Assembly (NCBI GenBank): GCA_031276965.1
Contig: JAISMC010000174.1
Span: 1-47,340 of the forward strand
Source of the DNA: Treponema sp.
GTDB taxonomy: Bacteria; Spirochaetota; Spirochaetia; Treponematales; Breznakiellaceae
Direction of reading: 5' to 3'
Length of the DNA: 47,340 nt
Each line of letters begins with the position of its first letter. Within the stretch, counting starts at the first letter, position 1. Shown in pieces: positions 17,302 to 25,169 of this stretch. The notes beneath the pieces were generated by a model. The model saw only the letters and a list, made by a program, of their open reading frames with translations, was not told the DNA's origin and did not search any database. The translations under genes were made by a program, and so were the position numbers.

Positions 17302-17829
17302 TTACGTTCCCTTGGCTTCAATAACTTCAAAGGCAAGATCAACGGCAAAGGCTTCCTTGTACAGATCCAGTTTGATCTTTGCCCGTCCCTTTCTTTTATC
17401 GACCTTTATTATCCTTCCCTCAAGGCCCATCAGGGGGCCGTCCGCCACCACAATCCGGGAATTTTCATCAAAGTACACCCGGGACTTTCCCGCCAGGGGG
17501 CCCACGTTTTTGATAAAGTGGATTACCCCCTCCAGATCCCTGCCCTGAAGGGGAGAAATATCCTGATTTGAGCGCAGAAAGCGGAAAAATCCGTCGGTTC
17601 TGCGGAAGAGCCAGTGGTAGTTGAGGATGTCCTCCCCGTCGTCGAGCTCCAGAAAAACGTAGCCCGGAAAAACCGCGGGGGTGGTATGAAGCACCGCCCC
17701 CTTCCGGCGTATGTCGATTTTCCGTTTGGGAAAGTACATCTCCACCGGCACGCCGGGGTGCAGGGCCTTGAAGAGCTTAATGTATACCTCTTCGGATCGT
17801 GTTTTTACCTGGACGGCATAGTAACGCAT
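17302..17829 (-). CDS. NusG paralog (RfaH/LoaP-like transcription antiterminator)
   Basis: 175 residues. The NGN domain opens with MRYYAVQVKTRSEEVYIKLF and contains the family's VFPGYVFLEL strand. The C-terminal KOW module is visible as VADGPLMGLEGRIIKVDKRKGRAKIKLDL (about 128-156). General NusG proteins are encoded between secE and rplK; this copy instead heads a polysaccharide gene train, as RfaH- and LoaP-class paralogs do. These bind elongating RNA polymerase and let it read through terminators in long operons. The hairpin-rich leader immediately downstream supports this. Upstream is a GGAG element at 11 nt from ATG; no clear promoter is seen. Confidence 0.85.
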   Translation of the reverse strand: MRYYAVQVKTRSEEVYIKLFKALHPGVPVEMYFPKRKIDIRRKGAVLHTTPAVFPGYVFLELDDGEDILNYHWLFRRTDGFFRFLRSNQDISPLQGRDLEGVIHFIKNVGPLAGKSRVYFDENSRIVVADGPLMGLEGRIIKVDKRKGRAKIKLDLYKEAFAVDLAFEVIEAKGT

Positions 17830-18010
17830 CGGCGGATTGCTCCATGGAAAGGCGCCGGTTTCCGGCCCCGGAACAGCTTACCCGGAAAGCCGGCGGCTGT
17901 CAAACAGCCGCGGCCCCGGCGTTTTTTGTGGATCCGGCGGCGGCGGCACGGTGAACGCCGCTGTCAGTTTGACCATAGAGCCGCGGCAGCCCGGAAGATC
18001 CCCGGACGGC

Positions 18011-18073
18011 CTGTTTGGTGGTCCGAATGACCTGTCCGGACATCCGAACGGCTTGTCCGGTACCATTGTTTGC
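18011..18073. repeat. Degenerate 21-bp tandem repeat, about 3 copies
   Basis: Units begin at 18011, 18032 and 18053, each 21 bp, with CTGTCCGGACATCCGAACGGC-like content; a partial, more diverged copy may precede them. The period and the CCGRAYGRC core resemble the larger 21-bp array at 28391-28663, so both may descend from the same repeat type. The relationship is judged by eye. Confidence 0.4.
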
Positions 18074-18124
18074 GGAAACAGGCGGAACGGGAAGGAAGGA
18101 GAGCAACCGGCATAACGCGCTGCT

Positions 18125-18151
18125 GTTCGTGATGGTTCGTGTCTGTTCGTG
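18125..18151. repeat. Three GTTCGTG direct repeats on a 10-bp period
   Basis: GTTCGTG occurs at 18125-18131, 18135-18141 and 18145-18151. The spacing equals about one helical turn, so the copies face the same side of the DNA. A regulator binding site is possible. TTCGTG-rich runs of this kind are also a widespread type of intergenic filler in environmental bacterial genomes, so function is uncertain. Confidence 0.45.
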
Positions 18152-18277
18152 GTTACCTTTTTTTGATATATGAGCCAGTTCAGCCTTCAGGACACGGGGA
18201 GCTTCATTTCATGGAGCCGCCGCTTCACCCCCCTATAGTCCCCCGCCGTTTTTGCCGATAGATAAGCGGAGGATTCT

Positions 18278-18766
18278 ATGGCGCTTAAACACCGGCTCCC
18301 GGTTCTTTTTTTTACGGCCCTGGCCGTTTTTCCCGCCTCCGCGGCGACCGTTTCTTTTTTGGTTGTCGAAACGGGTATTGCGGAAGGAGCGGCGGCGGAG
18401 TCCTCGGGCATTTGGGAAAGCGGCCTGATGGATGCGTTTTTCGACGCGGGCCATATCGTCAGCAGCGCCCCGGTTCTCCGGCTCTCCGGGGCGCCGGACA
18501 AGCCGCTTCCCGGTGAGGCCGAGGGATCCTTTAATGAAGCGCTGGAGGGGGGGGCCGATTTTTTTGTGCTGGCCCTGCTGGAATTTCAGGATTCCCCGGA
18601 TAATCCGAAACCCCGGCGCATATCCCTTAGGCTTTTCAGCACCAGGCCGCGCCGGTTTATATACGAAGAACAGCTTAACGGCGGCCCGGAGACGGTTCCC
18701 GGTGAGGAATTCGCCGCCGCCAGGAATGCGGCCCGGGCGATTGTTTCCCGCCTGCAGGAGAGGTAA
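18278..18766 (+). CDS. Small exported protein of unknown function
   Basis: 162 residues with a clear signal peptide (LPVLFFTALAVFPASAATV, cleavage after the ASA). The mature part contains FLVVETGIAEGAAAE, then LMDAFFDAGHIVSSAPVLRL, which reads like an alpha/beta domain; ADFFVLALLEFQ forms a strong beta strand. No known family is recognised. A good GGAGGA ribosome site precedes ATG 18278. The downstream RlpA/SPOR-like gene starts 6 bp after its stop, so the two are probably co-expressed and this protein may act in the periplasm or envelope. Confidence 0.75.
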   Translation: MALKHRLPVLFFTALAVFPASAATVSFLVVETGIAEGAAAESSGIWESGLMDAFFDAGHIVSSAPVLRLSGAPDKPLPGEAEGSFNEALEGGADFFVLALLEFQDSPDNPKPRRISLRLFSTRPRRFIYEEQLNGGPETVPGEEFAAARNAARAIVSRLQER

Positions 18767-18772
18767 CAAAAG

Positions 18773-20125
18773 ATGAGGTACGGTATGATGAAGAAACAGG
18801 CAGTTACAGCGCTTGCCGCCGCCGCCCTGCTGCTATTGCAGGGCGCCTCCGTCTGGGAAGGCGCCGCGGCGGTGGCCCCGAACGGAGAGCTCCCCGAGGG
18901 GGGTTACTATGCGGCGACCAATTCCTTTCCCCGGAATACGGTGGTGGATATTACCAACCTTGAGACGGGAAAGACCGTCCGGGTTATCGTGGCGGTGGGT
19001 CTGGATTCTCCGGGCCTTCTGGCGGTGGTATCCCGGGACGCCGCGGAGGCCGTCGGCCTCCAGAGCCGGTCCATAGGCAGGATCCGCATGACCCAGCCTT
19101 CGGATCCCATTGCCTTTTCCCGGTTTATTGAAGGACTTGGTTCCAGCGGCGATCCCGACTACGATCCCAGGGCCCGGATAGCGGAGACCCTGAACGGTCC
19201 TTCCGCCGCCGGGACCGGTGAAGATTTTGTGGATCTGCCCGAAGCCTCCCGGCAGGCCGTTACGGAGGATCCCCGGGACCCCTGGGCGGTAAGTCCGGGG
19301 GCTGCAGGGGAACAGGGCGGGATTGCGGATCTGCCCGAAACGGTTCCCCCCCCGCTTGTCTACCCTCCCGGAACCGGCGATTCCCCGGCGGCCCTTCCCG
19401 GGGTTCTGCCTGAACCGGACATTGCGGAACAGCCCTATATCCCGCCGGACGTGGAGGCGGCGCCGCGTTATCAGCCGGAAACGGCTCCCCCTCCGCCGAT
19501 TGCCGGCGGATCAGTTCCTGATACCGTCCCCGGCGCCGCTGTGCCGGAGGAGGCTCTGTCCTGGGATGCCGGCGCCGTCCCTGACGCCGCTTCCGGCGCC
19601 GCTGTGCCGGAGGAGGCTCTACCCTGGGACGCCGGCGCCTACGACCTGACCCTGGTTCCCGCCGAAGAACGGCCCCCTGAGTCCGCCGGCCGGACCATTC
19701 CCGAGGATCGGATAGTGCCCGGTATTCCCCCGGCGGCGGAGGAGCTCCAACTGGTAACCGAGCCCTTTATTGATCCCCGGTACGTTATTGATCCCGTTCC
19801 GGCTCTTGCCGCAGCGCCGGAGGGGCCTCCGGCGGAAACGGTTCCCGGCCCGGCGTATTCGATCTTTTCGGTGCCCGTAATCAGCCGGCTTGAGCAGGGA
19901 AAGTATTACCTGCAGCTGGGCGCCTTCAGCAGGGCCGAAGCGGTGGAGTCAGAGCTTAACAGGATTGGAAGAACCTACCCGCTGGCGGTTCAAAGCGGCG
20001 GCAGCCCGGAGAGCCCCGTTTACCGCATCCTCCTGGGACCGGTTAATCCGGGCGAAAGCGGCGCCCTGCTGCGGCGTTTCAAGGGAAGCGGATACCGGGA
20101 CGCCTTTATAAGACAGGACGGGTAG
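18773..20125 (+). CDS. RlpA-like exported protein with C-terminal SPOR domain
   Basis: 450 residues. A signal peptide (about residues 6-32) is followed by a double-psi beta-barrel-like segment: GGYYAATNSFPRNTVVDITN ... GKTVRVIVAVG (about 43-80), resembling RlpA lytic transglycosylases (residues 'a.aHptlP.GT.v.VTN'), although the catalytic Asp/His pair is not evident. The middle 240 residues are a Pro/Ala/Glu linker with a nearly duplicated block (GAAVPEEAL-x-WDAGA twice, nt 19535-19640). The C-terminal SPOR domain runs from about 376 (KYYLQLGAFSRAEAVESEL) to 448 and binds denuded peptidoglycan at division sites. ATG 18785 or 18788 (M5/M6) is an alternative start with a better-placed GAGG. Confidence 0.75.
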   Translation: MRYGMMKKQAVTALAAAALLLLQGASVWEGAAAVAPNGELPEGGYYAATNSFPRNTVVDITNLETGKTVRVIVAVGLDSPGLLAVVSRDAAEAVGLQSRSIGRIRMTQPSDPIAFSRFIEGLGSSGDPDYDPRARIAETLNGPSAAGTGEDFVDLPEASRQAVTEDPRDPWAVSPGAAGEQGGIADLPETVPPPLVYPPGTGDSPAALPGVLPEPDIAEQPYIPPDVEAAPRYQPETAPPPPIAGGSVPDTVPGAAVPEEALSWDAGAVPDAASGAAVPEEALPWDAGAYDLTLVPAEERPPESAGRTIPEDRIVPGIPPAAEELQLVTEPFIDPRYVIDPVPALAAAPEGPPAETVPGPAYSIFSVPVISRLEQGKYYLQLGAFSRAEAVESELNRIGRTYPLAVQSGGSPESPVYRILLGPVNPGESGALLRRFKGSGYRDAFIRQDG

Positions 20126-20126
20126 C

Positions 20127-20165
20127 GTCCGCCGGACAGCGTCCGCCGGACACGGTCCGCCGGGC
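20127..20165. terminator. Tandem GTCCG-C-CGGAC dyads between convergent genes
   Basis: The palindrome GTCCGCCGGAC occurs at 20127-20137 and 20141-20151, with an imperfect third copy at 20155-20165 (14-bp period). It fills the 40-bp gap between the stop codons of the SPOR protein and the convergent glucokinase gene. Each unit can form a 5-bp GC hairpin, and units can also pair with one another. There is no T-run, so classic intrinsic termination is not assured. Confidence 0.4.
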
Positions 20166-21131
20166 TTACCGTTTCCCCTGGTAGCCGCGGGCCCGGTACA
20201 GGGCGGATGCGCCGATGAGCGGGGCGTCGGCGCCGAGTTGGGCCAGTTCAAGCCGTACATGGCTGCGGACGCTGCGATAGGCATAGTGGTAGAAGTAACG
20301 GGTCAGGGGCTTGAAGAGCAGTTCCTCCTCCGAGGAAAGGCCGCCGGAGATAATTACCGCATCCGGGGCCAGCACCACCGCCGTGGCGGCGAGCCCTTTG
20401 GCAAGGTAGCGTACCATTTCGTCAATCACCCCGGCGCAGAATGTATCCCCCGCCCCGGCGGCGGCAAATATCGCCGGAGCGTCTATCTGATCCGGGGAGA
20501 GCCGCCTGGTAAGTTCCGTATGTCCTCCCCGCTCAATCCCCCGCATAAACAGCTTGACCAGTCCCCGGCCCGAGGCCCGCGCTTCCAGGCAGCCCGTATT
20601 GCCGCAGGCGCATTCGATGGGATCGTCTTCGATGTGGATGTGGCCTATTTCTCCGGCGGTATGACTTGCGCCGCCGTATAGCTCTCCGTTGATGATAATG
20701 CCGCAGGCGATGCCGCTGCCCACGGTGGCGCAGACTACATTCTGCAGTCCCCGGCCTGCGCCGAAGAGGTACTCCCCCCACACTGCGGCGGCGGTATCCT
20801 GTACCAGCCGGACCGCCAAACCGGTTTCCCCCTCCAGCACCGGCGCCAGGACCAGATCGTTCCAGTGCAGATTGGGGGTGTATACCACAACCCCCCGGGC
20901 ATCGTCCACGGTACCGGGCAGGCCTGCGCCGATACTGTTGAAACGGCGGATATCGAATCCTTCAAGCAGTTCCTTTACCAGGGAGATGAGGAGCTTTATG
21001 TTGTCCTCCAGCGCCGTATAACGCCAGGATTCCATGGTTCTGGTTGCCAGGATGGAGCCCTGTTCGTCAACGACGCCGCATTTGATCTTGGTGGCGCCCA
21101 CATCGATGCCGATACCCAGGTCCTTGTGCAA
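20166..21131 (-). CDS. ROK-family sugar kinase, probable glucokinase
   Basis: 321 residues. The phosphate-1 motif is at the N-terminus (GIGIDVGATKIKCGVVDEQG). The ROK signature with the zinc site is present: GEIGHIHIEDD, then CACGNTGCLEARASG (CxCGxxGCxE). The C-terminal adenosine motif is DAVIISGGLS. It phosphorylates glucose or a related hexose with ATP. The start is TTG at 21131, chosen because a GGAGG ribosome site sits 5 nt upstream and no ATG fits the family N-terminus. It lies 24 bp downstream of secA on the same strand. Confidence 0.88.
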   Translation of the reverse strand: MHKDLGIGIDVGATKIKCGVVDEQGSILATRTMESWRYTALEDNIKLLISLVKELLEGFDIRRFNSIGAGLPGTVDDARGVVVYTPNLHWNDLVLAPVLEGETGLAVRLVQDTAAAVWGEYLFGAGRGLQNVVCATVGSGIACGIIINGELYGGASHTAGEIGHIHIEDDPIECACGNTGCLEARASGRGLVKLFMRGIERGGHTELTRRLSPDQIDAPAIFAAAGAGDTFCAGVIDEMVRYLAKGLAATAVVLAPDAVIISGGLSSEEELLFKPLTRYFYHYAYRSVRSHVRLELAQLGADAPLIGASALYRARGYQGKR

Positions 21132-21155
21132 AACAGCCTCCGTCGTTTTGGCGGC

Positions 21156-23894
21156 CTAACGGCCGTGACAGAATTTATACTTCTTCCCGCTGCCGCAGGG
21201 GCAGGGGTCGTTCCGTCCTACCTTGGGATAGACCCGGACCACCGTGGCGGTATCCGGCTGAGACCGGGAGGAAGGACCGGCGGGCGCGCCGCTTCCCCCA
21301 AAGGCGGTAACGCTGCCGTGATTGGCGGACTGGACCGCGGCAATGGACCGGCTCTGGACATTCCGCTCTTCCGCCGCCTGGACCCGTACCAAATGGACCC
21401 GGGAGGCTATCTCCTGGCGTATCGTATCAATCATGGCGTCGAAAATTTGGAAGCCTTCAACCTTGTACTCCGTGAGGGGATTCTTCTGGGCATAACCCCG
21501 AAGGTGTACCGCCTCACGAAGGGCCTCCATATTTTCAAGATGGTCAAGCCACTTGCGGTCTATGGCCTGGAGGTATTGAATTCTGATGAAGGCGTTGAGA
21601 TTCGTCCCCCCCGCCAGGGCTTCCTTTTCCCTGAGGTCCCCCTCAATATCCGCGATGATCCGTTTTTTCAGATCCCCCGGATTACGGGCGTCGTCTTTTC
21701 TTTCCTCGTACCTGTAGCCGAACCGATCCTTCAGATAAGCGGCAAGATCCTTCTCCGCGGCGGACATGTCCCGGCGCAGGGTTTTTTCGTACTCCTCCAG
21801 GGCAGCGTCTATCATATCGATGGTGGCGTCGTTCACTCTTTTGATAAGGGCGGCATCCTGCAGTATGGCATCCCGCTGCTCGTAGATAAACTTGCGCTGC
21901 TGGTTAAGGACATCGTCATACTCCAAAAGGTGCTTGCGGATCTCGAAGTTCCGCTCCTCCACCTTTTTCTGGGCCTTTTCGATATTTTTGCTGAGCCAGG
22001 GATGATAGATGGGTTCCCCCGGTTCCATGCCTATCCTGGACATGAGGTTCTTGATATTGGCGCCGCCGAAAAGGCGCATCAGGTCGTCGTCCATGGAGAT
22101 GAAGAATTTCGATCTTCCCGGATCCCCCTGCCGGCCGGAGCGGCCCCGGAGCTGGTTGTCGATACGGCGGCTTTCATGCCGTTCGGTGCCGATCACATAG
22201 AGGCCTCCCAGGGACTTAACTTCTTCGTAGTCTTTTTTCCACTTTTCGTATTCCTCCCTGTAGGCTTCGGCGTATTGTTCCGGGGCCGCGTTGGTACCCG
22301 TCCGCTTCCGGGCCCGGTGTTCCGGGCTGCCCCCCAGCTTAATATCCGTACCCCGGCCGGCCATATTGGTGGCGATGGTAACCGCCCCCTTGGACCCCGC
22401 CTCGGCGATAATTGCCGCCTCCCGGGCATGGTTTTTGGCGTTGAGGACTTCGTGGCGTATCCCCCGCCGGGTAAGGAGGGCAGAGAGGGTTTCCGATTTT
22501 TCGATAGACACGGTTCCCACCAGCATGGGCTGACCCTTCTTGTAGGCCGCGGTAATTTCATCGCAGAGGGCCTTGAATTTATCCTCCTCGTTCAGGTAAA
22601 CCACGTCGTCCTCGTCGTTCCTGATTACCGGAAGGTTTGTGGGGATCACCGCCACATCCAGATTGTAGATCTTGCTGAATTCCACCGCCTCCGTATCGGC
22701 GGTCCCGGTCATGCCGGAAATTTTTTCGTAGAGCCGGAAGTAATTCTGAAAGGTGATGGTCGCCAGGGTCCGGTTCCGCTGGGCTATCTTGATCCGTTCC
22801 TTGGCCTCAATCGCCTGATGGAGCCCGTCGGAGTAGCGCCTCCCGTGGAGTATGCGGCCGGTGAACTCGTCCACAATCTGGACCTGCCCGTCCTGAACGA
22901 CATAATCCACATCGATATGAAAGAGCTTATGGGCCCGCAGGGCCTGGGTAAAGTAGTGGATGTATTCAAAGTTCTGCTCGTCCACGATGGACCCGGAGAT
23001 AAGATTCCGCTTCTGTAGAATCTCCTCGATTTTTGTCAGCCCCGCGTTGCTGAAAGAGACGTGTTTGTTCTTCTCGTTTATTTTATAATCCCCGGCAACC
23101 TCTTCCCCCTGGGTTTCGTCGGGATAGTCGCCGTCCGCTTTCTTCTTTACCTCCGTCAGGCTGCCCAGAAGCTTGTCTACTTCGGCGAACTTAAAGGTAT
23201 CGTCCTCGGCGGCGCCGGAGATGATCAGGGGAGTCCGGGCTTCGTCAATGAGGATGGAGTCAATCTCATCCACCACGCAGAAATTATGTCCCCGCTGAAC
23301 CCGGCTGCCCATATCCCAGTGCATGTTATCCCTCAGATAGTCAAAGCCGAATTCATTGTTGGTTCCGTAGGTAATGTCGCAGAGGTAGTTCCGCTTCCGC
23401 CTTTCGTTGTCCATATCCGAAAGGATGGTCCCCACGGTGATTCCCAGGAAGCTGAAAACCGGCCGCATCCAGTCCGCGTCCCGGCCGGCAAGGTAATCGT
23501 TCACCGTTACCACGTGAACGCCTTTGCCGGGGATGGCGTTAAGGTAGGCGGCGGCGACGCTCATCAGGGTCTTGCCTTCGCCGGTTTTCATCTCCACGAT
23601 CTTGCCCTGGTGCAGCACGATGGATCCCAGGACCTGTACGTCGTAGGGCCGTTCCCCCAGCTTCCGCCGGCTGGCCTCCCGGGCCAGGGCAAAGGCTTCG
23701 GGGAGCAGGCTGTCCAGGCTTTCTCCCCGGGAAAAACGTTCCCGGAACCGGGCGGTTTCCTGGGGAAATGTCTCCGCCGGCAGGGAAGCCGCCCAGCTTT
23801 CCTTTTCGTTGACTGCGTGCAGTATGGGCAGCAGCGCTTTAAGGTCCCGCTCATGCTGGGAGCCGAACAGAGCCTTGATAAAAGCATCGAGCAT
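21156..23894 (-). CDS. secA: Preprotein translocase ATPase SecA
   Basis: 912 residues. SecA drives Sec-dependent export at the inner membrane. Visible are Walker A in MKTGEGKT (about 102-109), the DEAD-box equivalent [17 protein letters not shown], the TGTADTEA and [10 protein letters not shown] motifs, [13 protein letters not shown], and the C-terminal zinc motif [15 protein letters not shown] that contacts SecB or phospholipid. The open frame extends upstream to 24467, but that extension overlaps the divergent lipoprotein gene and lacks SecA homology; ATG 23894 ([11 protein letters not shown]) is the family start. A strong promoter ends only 6 nt before this ATG, which also supports it. Confidence 0.96.
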   Translation of the reverse strand: MLDAFIKALFGSQHERDLKALLPILHAVNEKESWAASLPAETFPQETARFRERFSRGESLDSLLPEAFALAREASRRKLGERPYDVQVLGSIVLHQGKIVEMKTGEGKTLMSVAAAYLNAIPGKGVHVVTVNDYLAGRDADWMRPVFSFLGITVGTILSDMDNERRKRNYLCDITYGTNNEFGFDYLRDNMHWDMGSRVQRGHNFCVVDEIDSILIDEARTPLIISGAAEDDTFKFAEVDKLLGSLTEVKKKADGDYPDETQGEEVAGDYKINEKNKHVSFSNAGLTKIEEILQKRNLISGSIVDEQNFEYIHYFTQALRAHKLFHIDVDYVVQDGQVQIVDEFTGRILHGRRYSDGLHQAIEAKERIKIAQRNRTLATITFQNYFRLYEKISGMTGTADTEAVEFSKIYNLDVAVIPTNLPVIRNDEDDVVYLNEEDKFKALCDEITAAYKKGQPMLVGTVSIEKSETLSALLTRRGIRHEVLNAKNHAREAAIIAEAGSKGAVTIATNMAGRGTDIKLGGSPEHRARKRTGTNAAPEQYAEAYREEYEKWKKDYEEVKSLGGLYVIGTERHESRRIDNQLRGRSGRQGDPGRSKFFISMDDDLMRLFGGANIKNLMSRIGMEPGEPIYHPWLSKNIEKAQKKVEERNFEIRKHLLEYDDVLNQQRKFIYEQRDAILQDAALIKRVNDATIDMIDAALEEYEKTLRRDMSAAEKDLAAYLKDRFGYRYEERKDDARNPGDLKKRIIADIEGDLREKEALAGGTNLNAFIRIQYLQAIDRKWLDHLENMEALREAVHLRGYAQKNPLTEYKVEGFQIFDAMIDTIRQEIASRVHLVRVQAAEERNVQSRSIAAVQSANHGSVTAFGGSGAPAGPSSRSQPDTATVVRVYPKVGRNDPCPCGSGKKYKFCHGR

Positions 23895-23900
23895 ATCAGT

Positions 23901-23929
23901 ACTGTACCGCTTTACCCTTCCTCTGGCAA
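23901..23929 (-). promoter_or_regulatory. secA promoter, positioned for a leaderless transcript
   Basis: On the minus strand TTGCCA (23929-23924) and TACAGT (23906-23901) are separated by exactly 17 bp. The -10 box ends 6 nt before the secA ATG at 23894, so the predicted transcription start coincides with the start codon. No Shine-Dalgarno fits between them. Confidence 0.55.
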
Positions 23930-23972
23930 GCCGCGTATTGCTTCGGCATTGGTTACCGGATAAAATCAGGAT

Positions 23973-25169
23973 ATGAAGCCCTTGTTGATCGCGCTCTGTG
24001 GACTGTTGTGGCTGTCCTGTACAAAGACCGGTGTGTCTTCGGTGGGCCGGGAGGATATTTTCAGCCTTGATATAGGACGGCTGGAGGATCAGATCGATCT
24101 CTACAATCTGGACGGGAACCGGAGTATGCGCAAAACCAGGATTGCCATGCGGGACGGTTTTTTCTATATCTCCGACGGCAACGGCGAAAAGATCACCCGT
24201 TTTACCTCCTACGGGGATCTGCTCTTCATGATATACAACGAAGAGACTAACCCGCCGCCCCTGAGCCTCAGGACCAACATGGAAGAGAACGGCATCGTTA
24301 CCCGCTGGGCCTTCGCCTATCCCCTGCAGGAACCGGGAGAAATTGCCGTGGATTCCCGGAAGCATATCTATGTGGAGGACAAGCTTCCCTATGAGCGGCA
24401 CGGCTTTGATGTTGAAAACAAGGCCCTCCTGGACAGCATGGTCCTCCACTTCGATCAGGACGGTCATTTTCTTGAATACCTGGGCCAGGAGGGAATAGGG
24501 GGTTCCCCCTTTCCCCGGATTGAGGGGCTCTATGCCTCGGTCCAGGATGAACTGGCGGTGATCTGCCGTTTTTCCCAGGGATGGAATATCTACTGGTTCG
24601 ACAGCGGCGGGACCCTCCTGTTCCTTATACCATTGAAGGATGACGCCATTCCCCTGCCCCCGGATAAGCGGCGGATAATTTCTTCCATCGACACCATCGC
24701 CGCCGCCCCGGATGAGCGGAAGCTCTACTTAAAGGTTGATTATTTCCGAGAAATCCAGGACGGGGAAGGGGCCGCCATAGGAACCGAGCCGGACAGTTCC
24801 TTTATCTGGATCATGAGCGCCGAGACCGGCTCCTTCAGCGAGTCTATAGAGGTGCCCTTCTTTGAATACACCTTTGTGGAAAACGACCGCCAGATAAAGG
24901 AAAATCTGCTCTACTCCATGCTGGGGGTTATTAAAGACGGACGGGTTTTCCTTACCTTTCCTGTGGACGGCGGTTATTCGGTTTTAGTACTCTCCGCCGG
25001 ATCAAGGCGGCAGCGCCGGGGTTTTATCCAGGTAGACAATGATGAGCTTGAGTACAACGTCTTTGATCTTTCCGAGGACGGCATTATTTCGGGGCTTTTG
25101 GCCTCCTACTGGCAGGTAAAGATGGCGTGGTGGCGGACCGACGAACTTATGGGGGGCATTAACCCGTGA
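23973..25169 (+). CDS. Treponemal lipoprotein with beta-propeller-like body
   Basis: 398 residues. The N-terminus is a lipoprotein signal ([15 protein letters not shown], lipobox with Cys 16). The mature protein shows repeated blade-like strands: [20 protein letters not shown] (about 63-82), [16 protein letters not shown] (about 127-142), [21 protein letters not shown] (about 192-212), [18 protein letters not shown], compatible with a propeller of the NHL/6-bladed type. No enzymatic motif is seen. It is divergent from secA and its stop overlaps the GTG of the next gene (GTGA, 25166-25169), so the two are translationally coupled although functionally unlike. Likely periplasmic, anchored in the inner or outer membrane. 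Confidence 0.75.
   Translation: MKPLLIALCGLLWLSCTKTGVSSVGREDIFSLDIGRLEDQIDLYNLDGNRSMRKTRIAMRDGFFYISDGNGEKITRFTSYGDLLFMIYNEETNPPPLSLRTNMEENGIVTRWAFAYPLQEPGEIAVDSRKHIYVEDKLPYERHGFDVENKALLDSMVLHFDQDGHFLEYLGQEGIGGSPFPRIEGLYASVQDELAVICRFSQGWNIYWFDSGGTLLFLIPLKDDAIPLPPDKRRIISSIDTIAAAPDERKLYLKVDYFREIQDGEGAAIGTEPDSSFIWIMSAETGSFSESIEVPFFEYTFVENDRQIKENLLYSMLGVIKDGRVFLTFPVDGGYSVLVLSAGSRRQRRGFIQVDNDELEYNVFDLSEDGIISGLLASYWQVKMAWWRTDELMGGINP

Larger units (their letters stand above)
17830..18277. other. 448-bp divergent intergenic region with short repeats
   Basis: No convincing gene is seen between the divergent NusG paralog and the 18278 gene. It contains a GC-rich hairpin (GCGGCTG 17893-17899 / CAGCCGC 17905-17911), a degenerate 21-bp tandem repeat (18011-18073) and three GTTCGTG direct repeats at exact 10-bp spacing (18125, 18135, 18145) followed by a T7 run. 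A GGAGGA ribosome site for the 18278 gene lies near 18267. Short ORFs here have no ribosome sites and simply read through the repeats. Confidence 0.6.

Noticed and set aside
20865-23018. 717-codon plus-strand ORF opposite secA
   Set aside because: A shadow produced by GC-rich codons of secA; no family motif and no ribosome site, while secA on the other strand is unmistakable.
23895-24467. N-terminal extension of the secA reading frame to 1103 residues
   Set aside because: It has no SecA similarity, overlaps the divergent lipoprotein gene antisense, and lies upstream of a good promoter ending 6 nt before ATG 23894.
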